DNA from: Acidilobaceae archaeon
Lineage (GTDB): Archaea; Thermoproteota; Thermoprotei_A; Sulfolobales; Acidilobaceae
NCBI GenBank assembly: GCA_026986415.1
Contig: JALSOR010000080.1
Location: 1-36,358 of the forward strand
Direction: 5' to 3'
DNA: 36,358 bases
Position numbers and translations under genes: made by a program. Shown one piece after another: positions 22,167-30,709 of the stretch. Every line of letters starts with the position of its first letter. The stretch's first letter is position 1. Under the pieces are notes generated by a model. That model ran no database searches. It was not told the origin of the DNA and saw nothing but the letters and a program-made list of their open reading frames with translations.

Positions 22167-23135
22167 GTGTTCCCGGCTCTCGCAACATTCACGGTGGTAG
22201 CCCCTATCCTATTAATTACCGGTATAGTCATCCTATCTATAGGAGTACTATACAGGATCAGGGAGCAGATACTTGTAAGCGTGGGATTCCTACTCCTAGG
22301 TTTAGCGTTCGTCTCAGCCATAGCGGCCCTAAACAGTACGGACGAGAATCTAATCATAACATACAACTGGAAGTACAGTATCGTCAAGCAGCTAGAAATA
22401 GCATTCCTAAACCCGTTCAGAGGCCCAGCAACCCCAGGTATTGTGCAGATAAACGCGTGGCTAGGAGCTAAACAGTACATGGTGCTCGCAGCCACACTCC
22501 TAGTCCTAGGGGTCACCGTGCTCTCCTACGTTGGAACCCTAATGATGGGCGCCTCAACCAAGATAGCGTCGGCACTAGCAGTCATAGTGGCGATCCTAGG
22601 GTTCGCAGGCATAGGCCTTATGAGTAAGGCGGTGAACGCGCTAGTATACCAGGCTCCCATAACAGAATTCATAAAATACTTCAACCAGTCAGCAGGACTA
22701 AGGGCGGCAAGCATACTGCTCGCCTTCATAATTCTTGTCGCAGGCGCCGGCTCGATCTACTATGAGACTAAGACCAGGGCCTACCTCCTCTACAGCGTGT
22801 CATTCCTCCTGAGCGCTATTGGATGGGCCCTGCTCATGTCAACAGCCTTCTACCGGTACCAGATACTTGCCACGCACGAGCTCATAATGGAGAATAATAT
22901 TGCGACCTCCAACGCCATATTCCTGTCGGCCGCAGGCTTCATAGTGGTCGGCGCGGTGGGCCTGCTAATAGCTAGCATCATAGAGGTCATAAGCTCGGCC
23001 GCGGCTGGCCTAGAGGAGGTCGAGGGCCTAGAAGAGATAGGAGAAGAAATAGAGGAGGTCGAAGGGGAAGTAGAAGAGGCTGAGACTGGCGCCGAGACCG
23101 AAGAAGAGGAGTCCGGCGAGGAGGAAGGAAGCTAG
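22167..23135 (+). CDS. Polytopic membrane protein with long acidic C-terminal tail
   Basis: I cannot assign a family. The 322-residue product has about eight membrane segments (PALATFTVVAPILLITGIVILSIGVL, ILVSVGFLLLGLAFVSAIAAL, MVLAATLLVLGVTVLSYVGTL, IASALAVIVAILGFAGIGLM and others). It ends in some 50 residues that are nearly half glutamate (AGLEEVEGLEEIGEEIEEVEGEVEE and so on), probably on the cytoplasmic side. A mid-loop NWKYSIVKQLEIAFLNPFRG faces the other side. The GTG start follows GGGGGTGTGTGAAGG. The acidic tail may bind cations or basic proteins. The gene stands alone, with a hairpin-rich leader and no co-directional neighbour within 170 bp. Confidence 0.75.
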   Translation: MFPALATFTVVAPILLITGIVILSIGVLYRIREQILVSVGFLLLGLAFVSAIAALNSTDENLIITYNWKYSIVKQLEIAFLNPFRGPATPGIVQINAWLGAKQYMVLAATLLVLGVTVLSYVGTLMMGASTKIASALAVIVAILGFAGIGLMSKAVNALVYQAPITEFIKYFNQSAGLRAASILLAFIILVAGAGSIYYETKTRAYLLYSVSFLLSAIGWALLMSTAFYRYQILATHELIMENNIATSNAIFLSAAGFIVVGAVGLLIASIIEVISSAAAGLEEVEGLEEIGEEIEEVEGEVEEAETGAETEEEESGEEEGS

Positions 23136-23182
23136 CCCGGCCGCCGAGACACAGGCGGGCAATCACGTCTCAAACCTGTCAC

Positions 23183-23229
23183 TTTTTATACCTATTCTGA
23201 ATCCCGGTTTATACGCCATATTAGGCGTA
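23183..23229 (+). promoter_or_regulatory. Promoter and inverted-repeat operator of acyl-CoA dehydrogenase
   Basis: TTTTTATA (23183-23190) and TTTATA (23208-23213) are TATA candidates. Overlapping the second is the inverted repeat TACGCC-N6-GGCGTA (23212-23229), perfect over six bases per arm. It falls between TATA box and expected transcript start (about 23237), the place where an archaeal repressor would block initiation. In Sulfolobus, fatty-acid genes are controlled by a TetR-type acyl-CoA-sensing repressor; whether a similar protein acts here is inference. Confidence 0.5.
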
Positions 23230-23310
23230 CCGTCTTTTCCTAGACCCTCACAACATACTAGGAACAGAACAGGCCTTAGCGGCGTGTTATGAGCGGAGGT
23301 AGACTCCAGA

Positions 23311-24510
23311 ATGGTGTTCCCGTTCAATAGCGTAGAAGACTTCCAGATCAAGATAGACGAGGAGCACGAGCTGTTCAGGAAGGCTGTGAGAGAGGTCGTA
23401 GAGAACAAGGTCCTACCGAGATGGCAGGAGATAGAGAAGACCAACACTATACCTAAAGAGATCTTCGAAGAGTTCGCCGCACAGGGTTTCTTCGGCGTAG
23501 GCATACCAGAAGAGTATGGAGGCCAGGGAGGAGGCCAGCTACTCCAGGCTATACTGACAGAGGAGGTTGCAAGGGCCGTCCCCAGCCTGGCTGTCGCTAT
23601 CGGTGTTAACCACCTCTTCGGCATACCCATACTAAAGTTCGGCACTGAGGAGCAGAAGAAGAAATACATAGTTCCCATAGCCCAGGGCAAGGCGTTCGGC
23701 GCCCACGCCAACACCGAGCCCTGCTGTGGGAGCGACGTGGCGGGCATACAGACCAAGGCCAAAAAGGAGAACGACCACTACATTATCAGCGGTAGGAAGA
23801 TATTCATAAGCGGCGCGGAGAAGGCCGACTTCTTCGTTGTCAGCGCCAGGACGGAACCCCCGAAGCCCGACAAGCGCTGGTGGGGTATCAGCGTGTTCGT
23901 AGTCGAGAAGGACACGCCCGGCCTCAAGATAGGGCAGAGATTCAACGTCATAGGGATGAGGGGAGAACAGCCATACGAGGTAATACTGGACGAGGTCAAG
24001 GTCCCGGCTGAGAACCTGGTCGGCCCCGAGAACCAGGGCTTCAAAGTCATAGTGACAACCTACGACTATACGAGGATAGGAATAGCAGCACAGGCTGTCG
24101 GTATCGCACAGGCAACATTCGAGGCCGCGGTCAACTACGCCCTCCAGAGGGAAGCGTTCGGGAAGCGCCTCATAGAGTTCGAGATGATAATACAGAAGAT
24201 AGCAGACATGTACATGAAGCTAGAAGCGGCCAGGCTACTCACATACTGGGCAGCAACGCTCGCAGACGATGGGAGGAGGGAGTTCGTCATCGCGAGCAGC
24301 CTAGCAAAAGCGTTTGCGACTGAAGCTGCAGAGTGGATAGCAAGACAGGCCATACAGGTCCATGGAGGCGTGGGAGCTGACGAGGAGACAGGCGTCGCTA
24401 GATACCTGAGAGACGCGGTGATAACGACCATTTATGAGGGCACGAACGAGATCCAGAGGCTGACAATCGTTAGGCAGCTGGTAAGACAAGTATTCGGACT
24501 CAAAATATAA
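23311..24510 (+). CDS. Acyl-CoA dehydrogenase
   Basis: The 399-residue FAD enzyme oxidises an acyl-CoA to the 2-enoyl-CoA, passing electrons to an electron-transfer flavoprotein or similar acceptor. The domains follow the family order: helical N-domain (EHELFRKAVREVVENKVLPRWQEIEK, GFFGVGIPEEYGGQGG), beta middle domain (NTEPCCGSDVAGIQTKAKK, GMRGEQPYEVILDEVKVP) and C-domain with QREAFGKRLIEFEMIIQKIADM and HGGVGADEETGVARYLRDA. The catalytic-base position IYEGTNEIQRL keeps the glutamate. Length is standard. The ATG follows GGAGGTAGA. No thiolase, hydratase or ETF gene is adjacent, so chain length and pathway are unknown; short-chain or branched acyl-CoA from amino-acid fermentation is plausible. 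Confidence 0.94.
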   Translation: MVFPFNSVEDFQIKIDEEHELFRKAVREVVENKVLPRWQEIEKTNTIPKEIFEEFAAQGFFGVGIPEEYGGQGGGQLLQAILTEEVARAVPSLAVAIGVNHLFGIPILKFGTEEQKKKYIVPIAQGKAFGAHANTEPCCGSDVAGIQTKAKKENDHYIISGRKIFISGAEKADFFVVSARTEPPKPDKRWWGISVFVVEKDTPGLKIGQRFNVIGMRGEQPYEVILDEVKVPAENLVGPENQGFKVIVTTYDYTRIGIAAQAVGIAQATFEAAVNYALQREAFGKRLIEFEMIIQKIADMYMKLEAARLLTYWAATLADDGRREFVIASSLAKAFATEAAEWIARQAIQVHGGVGADEETGVARYLRDAVITTIYEGTNEIQRLTIVRQLVRQVFGLKI

Positions 24511-24596
24511 AATATTAAAACAGACTATTTATAAATAAAGCCACGCCAAACTATTTTTCCCCGCACAACGCCCTCATATATGTTTAGGGTTTCATA

Positions 24597-25892
24597 ATGC
24601 GGACAGGAAAAACAGCCCCACGCCTACTACTTGCAATACTACTCCTAGCAGGAGTAATCCTAACTATAATCCCTCAGCCCGCCCTACCAGTAAAGGCACA
24701 GCCGCTACCATCCGGCTCGAGCATGGGTGTGTTGGTCAACCGGACACTCGAGTGGATAAGTAATAATTCTACAATAAATATAATATGTAACAATAATATT
24801 AGTAATATCAGAATATATATGCCTCTGCCACCATACATGTCATATATTTCACAAATAATAAGTTTAAATACTAAAAGTACGTATGTAAACAATAAACTAT
24901 TTATAACAGCAAATTTATCAATAACCGGAATATTACAACTTTTAGGAATAAAAGATATATCACTAAAATATAAAATAAACAATAATAATTTAAAAATAAA
25001 ATATAAAATAGAGACTACAAATGGCACGCTTAAAGTTGAAATAGAAGGAACCGGAGCCGGGTCGAACACTTCCTCCCAGTTAAATGTAACGTTCAAAGTG
25101 AAAGCCGAAGCAACAGGAATATACAATTCGACAGTTACGAACACCACAAACCTTGAACGGCTGGTAGGAGAATTTCTAATGGCAAGAGATCTCCGGCTTA
25201 ATGGTACCCTTGAGCGGGTTGATGGCGAGAGCAAATTTGAGGGGCATGGAACAGGAGTAGTCTACTTACCGTCAAGCGTGCAGGTAGGCAATGTTAGCTT
25301 GAAAGTTGAAAGTGGCGATAACGGTAATCTCACCTCGAACCTATATGCTACTATTTACGTGGAGAACGCTAGCCTTTACACTGTGCTAGCGGCTATAGAT
25401 TCGCTTATTAGTATGCCGCTCGTCTATCATTATCTCAAGCCTGTAGCGGTTAAAATTAAGTCAATAATAAGTAATAATTATGATATTAAATATTTATATC
25501 TATCTAATAATTCGATAATACTATTTAAGAATAATAAGAATAATAGTTTACTATTATATATTGATGGCTTGGAGATGCGAGCGAACACTACCACAAGCCT
25601 TGCCTTGCTAGGCAGGATACTCCTGGATATCGGTTTCTCCCCTACGGCAAATGTTACAGTGGATTGTAACGGTTCAAGGGAGCGCACGCTTCTAGGAAAC
25701 ATAGTATACCAGGGTCAGGCTAGCGGTGGTAATATTACGACTGGCAATATGAGTAATGCTGTGAGCACTTCTACGTCCTCTACAACTGGAGGGATGGGTG
25801 CTAGGAGTGGCCGCGGGCGGTTCTATAATACTATTATTCTAGTATTAGCATTATTAATAATTATTATTGCAATATATAGGCGTGGAGGTTAG
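24597..25892 (+). CDS. Asn-rich, heavily glycosylatable cell-surface protein
   Basis: This 431-residue protein has an N-terminal signal peptide (PRLLLAILLLAGVILTIIPQPALPVKAQ), a long extracellular region and a C-terminal anchor (NTIILVLALLIIIIAIYRRGG). About twenty N-x-S/T sequons are visible, so it should be densely N-glycosylated. I recognise no enzymatic domain; the repeated beta-like segments suggest a structural or binding surface protein. Base composition is a mosaic: stretches coding N, K, I, Y and S (24760-25010 and 25450-25560) are extremely AT-rich, while flanking parts are GC-rich like the genome. It sits between acyl-CoA dehydrogenase and an antiporter. The start is the ATG at 24597; no strong ribosome binding site is seen. 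Confidence 0.8.
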   Translation: MRTGKTAPRLLLAILLLAGVILTIIPQPALPVKAQPLPSGSSMGVLVNRTLEWISNNSTINIICNNNISNIRIYMPLPPYMSYISQIISLNTKSTYVNNKLFITANLSITGILQLLGIKDISLKYKINNNNLKIKYKIETTNGTLKVEIEGTGAGSNTSSQLNVTFKVKAEATGIYNSTVTNTTNLERLVGEFLMARDLRLNGTLERVDGESKFEGHGTGVVYLPSSVQVGNVSLKVESGDNGNLTSNLYATIYVENASLYTVLAAIDSLISMPLVYHYLKPVAVKIKSIISNNYDIKYLYLSNNSIILFKNNKNNSLLLYIDGLEMRANTTTSLALLGRILLDIGFSPTANVTVDCNGSRERTLLGNIVYQGQASGGNITTGNMSNAVSTSTSSTTGGMGARSGRGRFYNTIILVLALLIIIIAIYRRGG

Positions 25893-25903
25893 GGGCGCCA
25901 CGC

Positions 25904-27103
25904 TCAAACCTCGTTAGTGACAGCAGTCCTAGTCAGCACCGCCGTAGTAATAGTTGCGAGAAGCGCTGAGAGAATAATCCCGCCCGCAAGAGTAGAAGAG
26001 AGGATGCCGGCCGCCTGGCCAGTGAACGCTATAACAGTACTCATAGTCAGCCTCGCACCGAAAACCGAGGCAAGCCTTAGATCGCCAACACCAGTAAGAA
26101 CTTTTAGACCCATATAGGAAGCCGCGACCTTCAAAGTATAGCTCAGCACGAAAAGGAGCAACGCCGTCTTCAAACTGCTCCCCACACCGCTCGGCATCGC
26201 GTTCATACCCGCATAGACGAAGAAGACCGGTGCGAGAAAGCCGAAAGTTAGACCGCTAATTTTCGCCTCTAACAGTCTACGCTTCTCTATGAAGCCACGA
26301 GTAGCAATACCAAGTATGAAAGCGAATAGGACAGCATGTATGCCTACGTGCTCGCTCAGCAGGCTGGCCCCTATTAGGGCCGCTATTATTATCCTGAGCT
26401 CGGCCTCCGCGCTGCTGTGGGGAAGCCAGTCGATCGCTTTGGCGAATAGTACTGGGAATACTAGTACGAACGCGAAGTAGAGCAGCAGTGAAAGGTTTTT
26501 CGATGATACTATAAACGTGAAGGATAGTACCACTATAACGTCGGCGATCATGGCGGAAGAGAATATTAGCTGTCCTATCCTCCTCCTGAGCAGGCCTACA
26601 CTTTTAATTATAGAGTAGACGATAGCCACCCCTGTCGTTGAGACTCCCAGCCCTGTTAGGAGAGCCTGCATCCGGGTATAGCCCGTCCAGTATAGCACTG
26701 TGTAAACGGCTACAAGCGGTACAACTACGCTGGCGCCACCTATCAGCAACCCGCTTTTAAACTCTCTACGGAGCAGTGTGGGGTCTATCTCTAAACCTGC
26801 TATGTACATTAAGAATACGCTCCCGGCTAGGGATAAGAGGCCTAAGAGATTGTCACCGTGCATGCCGCGGACCGCTATGAGGAGGCCGAACAGGATCTCG
26901 AATATGGCGGGAGTAACCGCTAGTGCGTCCGCCAGGAAGCTTGCCGCGGCAATCATAAACGCGACGACCGTTGCCTCATAGAGCATTACCCCTCCCTTAG
27001 AGCCCGTCTCTCCCGCGTGCCCGGCGAGCAGTGCTCCCCCAATGGCCAGTCCTACTCCTATGAGCGTAAGTACTAGTCTCCACCGGAGTGTTAGCCTCTT
27101 CAA
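25904..27103 (-). CDS. Cation/proton antiporter (CPA2, Kef/NapA type)
   Basis: The 399-residue protein has about twelve membrane segments and CPA2 landmarks: ITALEID-like LMYIAGLEIDPTLLRREFKSG near residue 115, the paired-helix region LLTGLGVSTTGVAIVYSI, SAMIADVIVVLSFTFIV with the transport aspartate (IAD), and the C-terminal FGARLTMSTVIAFTGQAAGIL. It would exchange Na+ or K+ for protons across the membrane. No nucleotide-binding TrkA-N domain is attached, in contrast to bacterial Kef. The start is a TTG at 27103 with only GTGTAGGG upstream. It converges with the surface-protein gene, 11 bp apart. Confidence 0.9.
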   Translation of the reverse strand: MKRLTLRWRLVLTLIGVGLAIGGALLAGHAGETGSKGGVMLYEATVVAFMIAAASFLADALAVTPAIFEILFGLLIAVRGMHGDNLLGLLSLAGSVFLMYIAGLEIDPTLLRREFKSGLLIGGASVVVPLVAVYTVLYWTGYTRMQALLTGLGVSTTGVAIVYSIIKSVGLLRRRIGQLIFSSAMIADVIVVLSFTFIVSSKNLSLLLYFAFVLVFPVLFAKAIDWLPHSSAEAELRIIIAALIGASLLSEHVGIHAVLFAFILGIATRGFIEKRRLLEAKISGLTFGFLAPVFFVYAGMNAMPSGVGSSLKTALLLFVLSYTLKVAASYMGLKVLTGVGDLRLASVFGARLTMSTVIAFTGQAAGILSSTLAGGIILSALLATITTAVLTRTAVTNEV

Positions 27104-27217
27104 ACCCTACACGCTCCCTAGCTTTCACAGCTACCATCCTGGGGTTGTGGCGGAAGGATAGACGGTAGGATCATGTTGACATGTACGGGCTAATTTCCCC
27201 TACACACTTATTCCTAC

Positions 27218-27607
27218 ATGACCAATAAAACGTTGTATGGACAGGGAGTCCTAGAGGGGCACTACCAGTTGGCGGGACGTAAGTATAAGGGTTGCGGTAG
27301 GAGGGTGGTACTGCCTGTACGGTCTAGAAATGCTAGGAGGCTAGCGGCGAAGCTCGAGCCTGAAACATGCGATGGTGTGCTGGTGCTTATTGTATGCGAG
27401 GGGTTCAACTGTAGGGAGTGCGTTTTCGATGAGAAACCGGAGGTTATAGTGAGGAAGGTTAAAATGCACGACCCGCTTAGCGGGTTATACCATGAGCTTC
27501 CCGTGGTGGAGGGGGTCTATAGGGGTAGGATTATATGGAGGGGTGTATGGAAAAACGGTATGCTTGAGGTTTCAGGGGTCGAGTGCCCGTCTACTCCGGG
27601 TCCCTGA
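27218..27607 (+). CDS. Small cysteine-containing protein of unknown function
   Basis: I do not recognise this 129-residue protein. It looks beta-rich and basic ([46 protein letters not shown]), with a CEGFNCREC cluster around residue 60 that might bind a metal. The second half ([50 protein letters not shown]) could form a small barrel. The ATG at 27218 has no ribosome binding site, and the TATA-like ACACTTATTCC just upstream is too close for a normal leader, so the start is unsure; TTG 27232 is an alternative. It overlaps radA tail-to-tail by 17 bp. The gap 27104-27217 holds only a weak hairpin. Confidence 0.55.
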   Translation: MTNKTLYGQGVLEGHYQLAGRKYKGCGRRVVLPVRSRNARRLAAKLEPETCDGVLVLIVCEGFNCRECVFDEKPEVIVRKVKMHDPLSGLYHELPVVEGVYRGRIIWRGVWKNGMLEVSGVECPSTPGP

Positions 27608-28547
27608 TACCCCACTCGGTTATTACAAAGACTGTCTCCCCCTCGGGGAGGTGGGGAGCATCTACTATCCTGGCGATCCTCTTGTTTCCACGGCTCTTCT
27701 TCAGTTGAACCCTGACCCCTGGAGCATGGTATAGCACGTGGCCGCCCACTGCCTGGGTCGGGTCTCCATAGAAGACGTCCGGCCTAGCCATTACCTGGTT
27801 TGTTATGACTACTGCTACATTGTATATCTCGGATAGCCTGGAGAGCTGGTGTAGATGCTTGTTGAGCAGCTGCTGTCTCATCGCGAGGTTCTCTCTCCCG
27901 GGGAACTCGGCCCTGAAATGGCTGGTGACACTGTCAACCACTACTAGCCTGATATTCTCCCTCTTGATCATGTCGAAGAGCTGGTCTACTATGGCCATCT
28001 GGTGGTGGCTGTTGATAGCCCGTATCCAGTATATATTCTCCATGGCCTGGTCCGGGTCTAGGCCGACGCCTCTAGCCATCTGCTCTATCCTCTCCCACCT
28101 GAAAGTCCCCTCAGTATCGATATAGACGGCCTTAGCGTTGAGTCCTCCCTGCTCCTCGGGAAGCTGAACGTTAACACTCAGCTGGTGGCATATCTGGGTC
28201 TTCCCGCTACCGAACTCTCCGAAGAACTCTGTTACCGTCCTAGTCTCGACTCCCCCGCCGAGCAGCTGGTCTAGATTCTTGCTCCCAGTAGTGATCTTCC
28301 TAACGGTTAGCCTCTCCTTTTTCAGGTCGAGAGCGGTCTTGAACCTGATATCCAGGGCGTCGCGGGCGGCCTGGATTATCTTCTGGGCGGTCGGTAATGG
28401 TATACCTGTAGCCTGGCTGAGCTCGTGCGGTGTAGCGACAGCGATAGCCTCGATACTGGTGTAACCGCTACTTATGAGTTTCTGGGCCGTTGTAGGGCCA
28501 ACGCCTGGAAGCTCGGTTATATCCTTAGGCTTCTTCTCCTCCGACAT
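27591..28547 (-). CDS. radA: DNA repair and recombination protein RadA
   Basis: This is the archaeal RecA/Rad51 homologue that forms filaments on single-stranded DNA and drives strand exchange. It shows the N-terminal helix-hairpin-helix domain ([27 protein letters not shown]), the polymerisation FKTAL segment, Walker [15 protein letters not shown], Walker [12 protein letters not shown], and [25 protein letters not shown]. The track starts at a TTG (28586), but the TATA box at 28590-28598 puts transcription near 28567, downstream of that codon. The ATG at 28547 ([17 protein letters not shown]) is therefore the start, giving 318 residues with a leader of about 20 nt. It is complete and typical, without an intein. 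Confidence 0.97.
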   Translation of the reverse strand: MSEEKKPKDITELPGVGPTTAQKLISSGYTSIEAIAVATPHELSQATGIPLPTAQKIIQAARDALDIRFKTALDLKKERLTVRKITTGSKNLDQLLGGGVETRTVTEFFGEFGSGKTQICHQLSVNVQLPEEQGGLNAKAVYIDTEGTFRWERIEQMARGVGLDPDQAMENIYWIRAINSHHQMAIVDQLFDMIKRENIRLVVVDSVTSHFRAEFPGRENLAMRQQLLNKHLHQLSRLSEIYNVAVVITNQVMARPDVFYGDPTQAVGGHVLYHAPGVRVQLKKSRGNKRIARIVDAPHLPEGETVFVITEWGIRDPE

Positions 28548-28588
28548 AGCCTTATCAATCCCTGTTAATGGTTTTCCACCGGGCAAAC

Positions 28589-28598
28589 CTTATATACC
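28589..28598 (-). promoter_or_regulatory. TATA box of radA
   Basis: Read on the minus strand this is GGTATATAAG, close to the archaeal consensus. It lies about 45 bp upstream of the ATG at 28547 and rules out the upstream TTG as the start. The remaining gap to 28741 contains the plus-strand TATA candidate CTTAATATTTA (about 28693-28703) for the editing ThrRS. Confidence 0.65.
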
Positions 28599-28741
28599 AT
28601 GTAGTGTTAGAGTTACCGCCCGCCCCGGGAGGGGGGACCGGAACTATTACCAGCCCGGGAGACAAGGATTACCGCCGGAGGAGTCCAGGCCCCTTAATAT
28701 TTACGCCCCCAACACTAGGACAAGCCCGGGTGTAATAGAGT

Positions 28742-30136
28742 ATGAGAATACTGCTCTTCCACGCCGACATGCTAGAGTATGAGACCACCCGTAAGGCGTT
28801 GAGGAACCCTCCCGACCCTCCCGGGAAGTACACGGGCGGCCCTCTAGTAGCGGTTTTCGTAAGCGTGGAGGAGGACGATTCCCCACTAACAGTAGAGGCC
28901 GCGGCAGGCGAGATACTAAAATACTCGCTAGACACTGTAAAGGAGGATAACATCGTCATCTACCCATACGCCCACCTAAGCAGCAGGCTCGCCAGGCCCG
29001 AGAAGGCTCACAGGCTCCTCGTACTACTGGAGGAGGAGCTAAACAAGACGGGGAGCCTGAAAGTACACAGGGCACCATTCGGATGGTACAAGAAGTTCAC
29101 AATAAAAGTCAAGGGGCACCCGCTCAGCGAGCTTAGCAGGACCATAAAACCTGAGCCGACCATAGAATATGAGGGCTCGAAATACCCGTTAAGCGAGGCT
29201 CCCAAGACAGGGGCAATACCGAGCCTACCAGGCAGGGTTACCGCTTCCGGGCTGCTCCTAGAGAAGCTAGAGCTTTTCAACGTTCTCAGCTGCTCCTCCT
29301 GGTGGCTAGACCAGTTCTCGTCCAGGCTCGAATCAAGGATAATAGCGGTCACAGGCAGAGACCGGGTCAAACATGAACTGTTACGCTCAGACCACAGGCC
29401 TGGAAGCCCGTTGGACGCGCTAAGAGCGATCATAGAGCTTTTACAGGCCGGGCCTGGCAGGAGCGGGCAGGTAACAGTCTACAGGCTCGCAGGCTGCCCC
29501 TCCCAGACCATGTACTCGCTACCCATAGATGGTTCTGGAGAGGCCAGGAGCGTGCTCGACGCCATACTTCACAGGGCGGGCAGCGATAGCCTCCGCACCT
29601 ACCCTGAGGGGGAGCTGAGAGTGTCGGGTCAGAGCTTCAAGATACTCTACTATGAGAACAGTAGCGGCCCCCAGACGCCTATAGGCGCGGTCTCAGGCGA
29701 AACCGTGATCCTCGGGCCTCTATGGGCCATACTCTACGCCGTGCTGGACAGCGAGGTAAGCATCGCCAGCCGGGGAGTAACACCATACCTCCCCTTATGG
29801 TTACACCCAGTAAGCGTAGCGCTCATCCCGGCCAAGACGGGGCAGGCCGAGTACGCGGGCATCATAGCGTACGAGCTGGCCAGACACGGGGTTACCACGG
29901 TAGTATTGGAGCCTCCCGGCAGTATCGGGCAGCGTATAAGGCAGGCCGCGAAATACTGGATACCAATGACGGGTGTTGTAGGGCCCCGGGAGGTGTCAAC
30001 GGGCACTGTCACGATCCGTAAGAGGTGGAAGGAGGGAGAGCAGGAGGTGCTAGCAGTCTCCGAGCTGGTAGAGCAGGTTTCAAGCCAGCTGGCCAGCACT
30101 GGAGGTGTCGGGCTCAGGCTCCGAAGCCTCCCCTGA
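28742..30136 (+). CDS. Threonyl-tRNA synthetase-related trans-editing protein (ThrRS-ed / ThrRS-2)
   Basis: The 464-residue protein has the archaeal ThrRS N-terminal editing domain (MRILLFHADMLEYETTRKAL, VFVSVEEDD, YPYAHLSSRLARPEKA, HRAPFGWYKKFTIKVKGHPLSE, residues 1-140). It also has the C-terminal anticodon-binding domain (PVSVALIPAKTGQAEYAGIIAYELARHGVTTVVLEPP, about 345-450). The linking 200 residues do not show the class II catalytic motifs of a normal ThrRS. In crenarchaea ThrRS is split: one protein charges tRNA-Thr, and a second, like this, removes serine misattached to tRNA-Thr. The charging protein is not in the window. The ATG follows CGGGTG. Its 3' end overlaps a zinc-ribbon gene on the other strand by 57 bp. 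Confidence 0.88.
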   Translation: MRILLFHADMLEYETTRKALRNPPDPPGKYTGGPLVAVFVSVEEDDSPLTVEAAAGEILKYSLDTVKEDNIVIYPYAHLSSRLARPEKAHRLLVLLEEELNKTGSLKVHRAPFGWYKKFTIKVKGHPLSELSRTIKPEPTIEYEGSKYPLSEAPKTGAIPSLPGRVTASGLLLEKLELFNVLSCSSWWLDQFSSRLESRIIAVTGRDRVKHELLRSDHRPGSPLDALRAIIELLQAGPGRSGQVTVYRLAGCPSQTMYSLPIDGSGEARSVLDAILHRAGSDSLRTYPEGELRVSGQSFKILYYENSSGPQTPIGAVSGETVILGPLWAILYAVLDSEVSIASRGVTPYLPLWLHPVSVALIPAKTGQAEYAGIIAYELARHGVTTVVLEPPGSIGQRIRQAAKYWIPMTGVVGPREVSTGTVTIRKRWKEGEQEVLAVSELVEQVSSQLASTGGVGLRLRSLP

Positions 30137-30301
30137 GCCGTCCTCCTCTATCCTCTCCAGTACTATGTGGAACGTGTTCTTCTTACAGTACGGGCAGTAA
30201 TGGTATATCTTCCCCATACTCGCTAGATCGTAGCTTACAGGCAGGACCCACTCTCTACCGCACTCGGTGCATTTGAGCTTCCATCTCGTCACTTCAGGCA
30301 C
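30080..30301 (-). CDS. Small zinc-ribbon protein
   Basis: This 73-residue protein has two CxxC pairs, KLKCTECGREWVLPVSYDL and YHYCPYCKKNTFHIVLERIEE, the usual zinc-ribbon arrangement, followed by an acidic, disordered-looking tail (EDGSGEASEPEPDTSSAGQ). Small ribbons like this often accompany the ribosome, RNA polymerase or tRNA-modifying enzymes in archaea, but no specific role can be read here. Its start overlaps the end of the upstream ribbon gene by 8 bp, so the two are translated together. Its tail coding is antisense to the last 57 bp of the editing ThrRS gene. Confidence 0.78.
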   Translation of the reverse strand: MPEVTRWKLKCTECGREWVLPVSYDLASMGKIYHYCPYCKKNTFHIVLERIEEDGSGEASEPEPDTSSAGQLA

Positions 30302-30584
30302 CCTCGTCCTCGGGGATACGTATCTTGTAGAGGAGATATAGTTTCTCCACGGCAGGCCTAACCTCCGGTAGTAGAATGTACTTCATATAGTTCAGCCCTT
30401 TAATCGGCATTATCAGCTTCTTTTCAATAGTGTAACCGCAGAAGGGGCATCTCATTTTCACGGTAATCCTTGCCAGCTCCCTGTCATCTTCCAGGGGTCC
30501 CTCGAGGATATACGTGTACTCTACAGGCATGTTACATTTAGGGCATAACCCCTTCTCCTTGTACTCCCTAGCTATTTTAGGCAA
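30294..30584 (-). CDS. Small zinc-ribbon protein
   Basis: The 96-residue product has CPKCNMPVEYTYILEG and MRCPFCGYTIEKKLIMP, two CxxC pairs about 30 residues apart, with a helical C-terminal extension (YMKYILLPEVRPAVEKLYLLYKIRIPEDE). It is probably a nucleic-acid- or protein-binding adaptor; I cannot name the family. The start is TTG at 30584, with GGTGG six bases upstream. It forms a two-gene unit with the second ribbon, overlapping by 8 bp. The two ribbons are not close copies of each other: spacing and flanks differ. Confidence 0.75.
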   Translation of the reverse strand: MPKIAREYKEKGLCPKCNMPVEYTYILEGPLEDDRELARITVKMRCPFCGYTIEKKLIMPIKGLNYMKYILLPEVRPAVEKLYLLYKIRIPEDEGA

Positions 30585-30709
30585 CTCCTACCACCAGGCA
30601 CCCGTCTAGTCCTTATTCTACGCGGAGAGGCGGCCGGGGAAAGGCCGGGCTTCCACCCATTCTTACAAGGGTTATCGTTTGCCGATATCTTAAAGGGGGT
30701 TAAATCCTT

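Noticed and set aside
22073-22516. 147-aa minus-strand ORF
   Set aside because: Antisense to the membrane-protein gene and its hairpin-rich leader; Ser/Thr/Arg-rich shadow composition.
23163-23762. 199-aa minus-strand ORF over the acyl-CoA dehydrogenase start
   Set aside because: Shadow of a clear acyl-CoA dehydrogenase; Ser/Trp/Pro-rich translation.
27131-27167. Hairpin CTACC-ATCC...GGAT-AGAC-GGTAG before ORF 27218
   Set aside because: Short stems with an asymmetric bulge, likely by chance; not listed as a feature.
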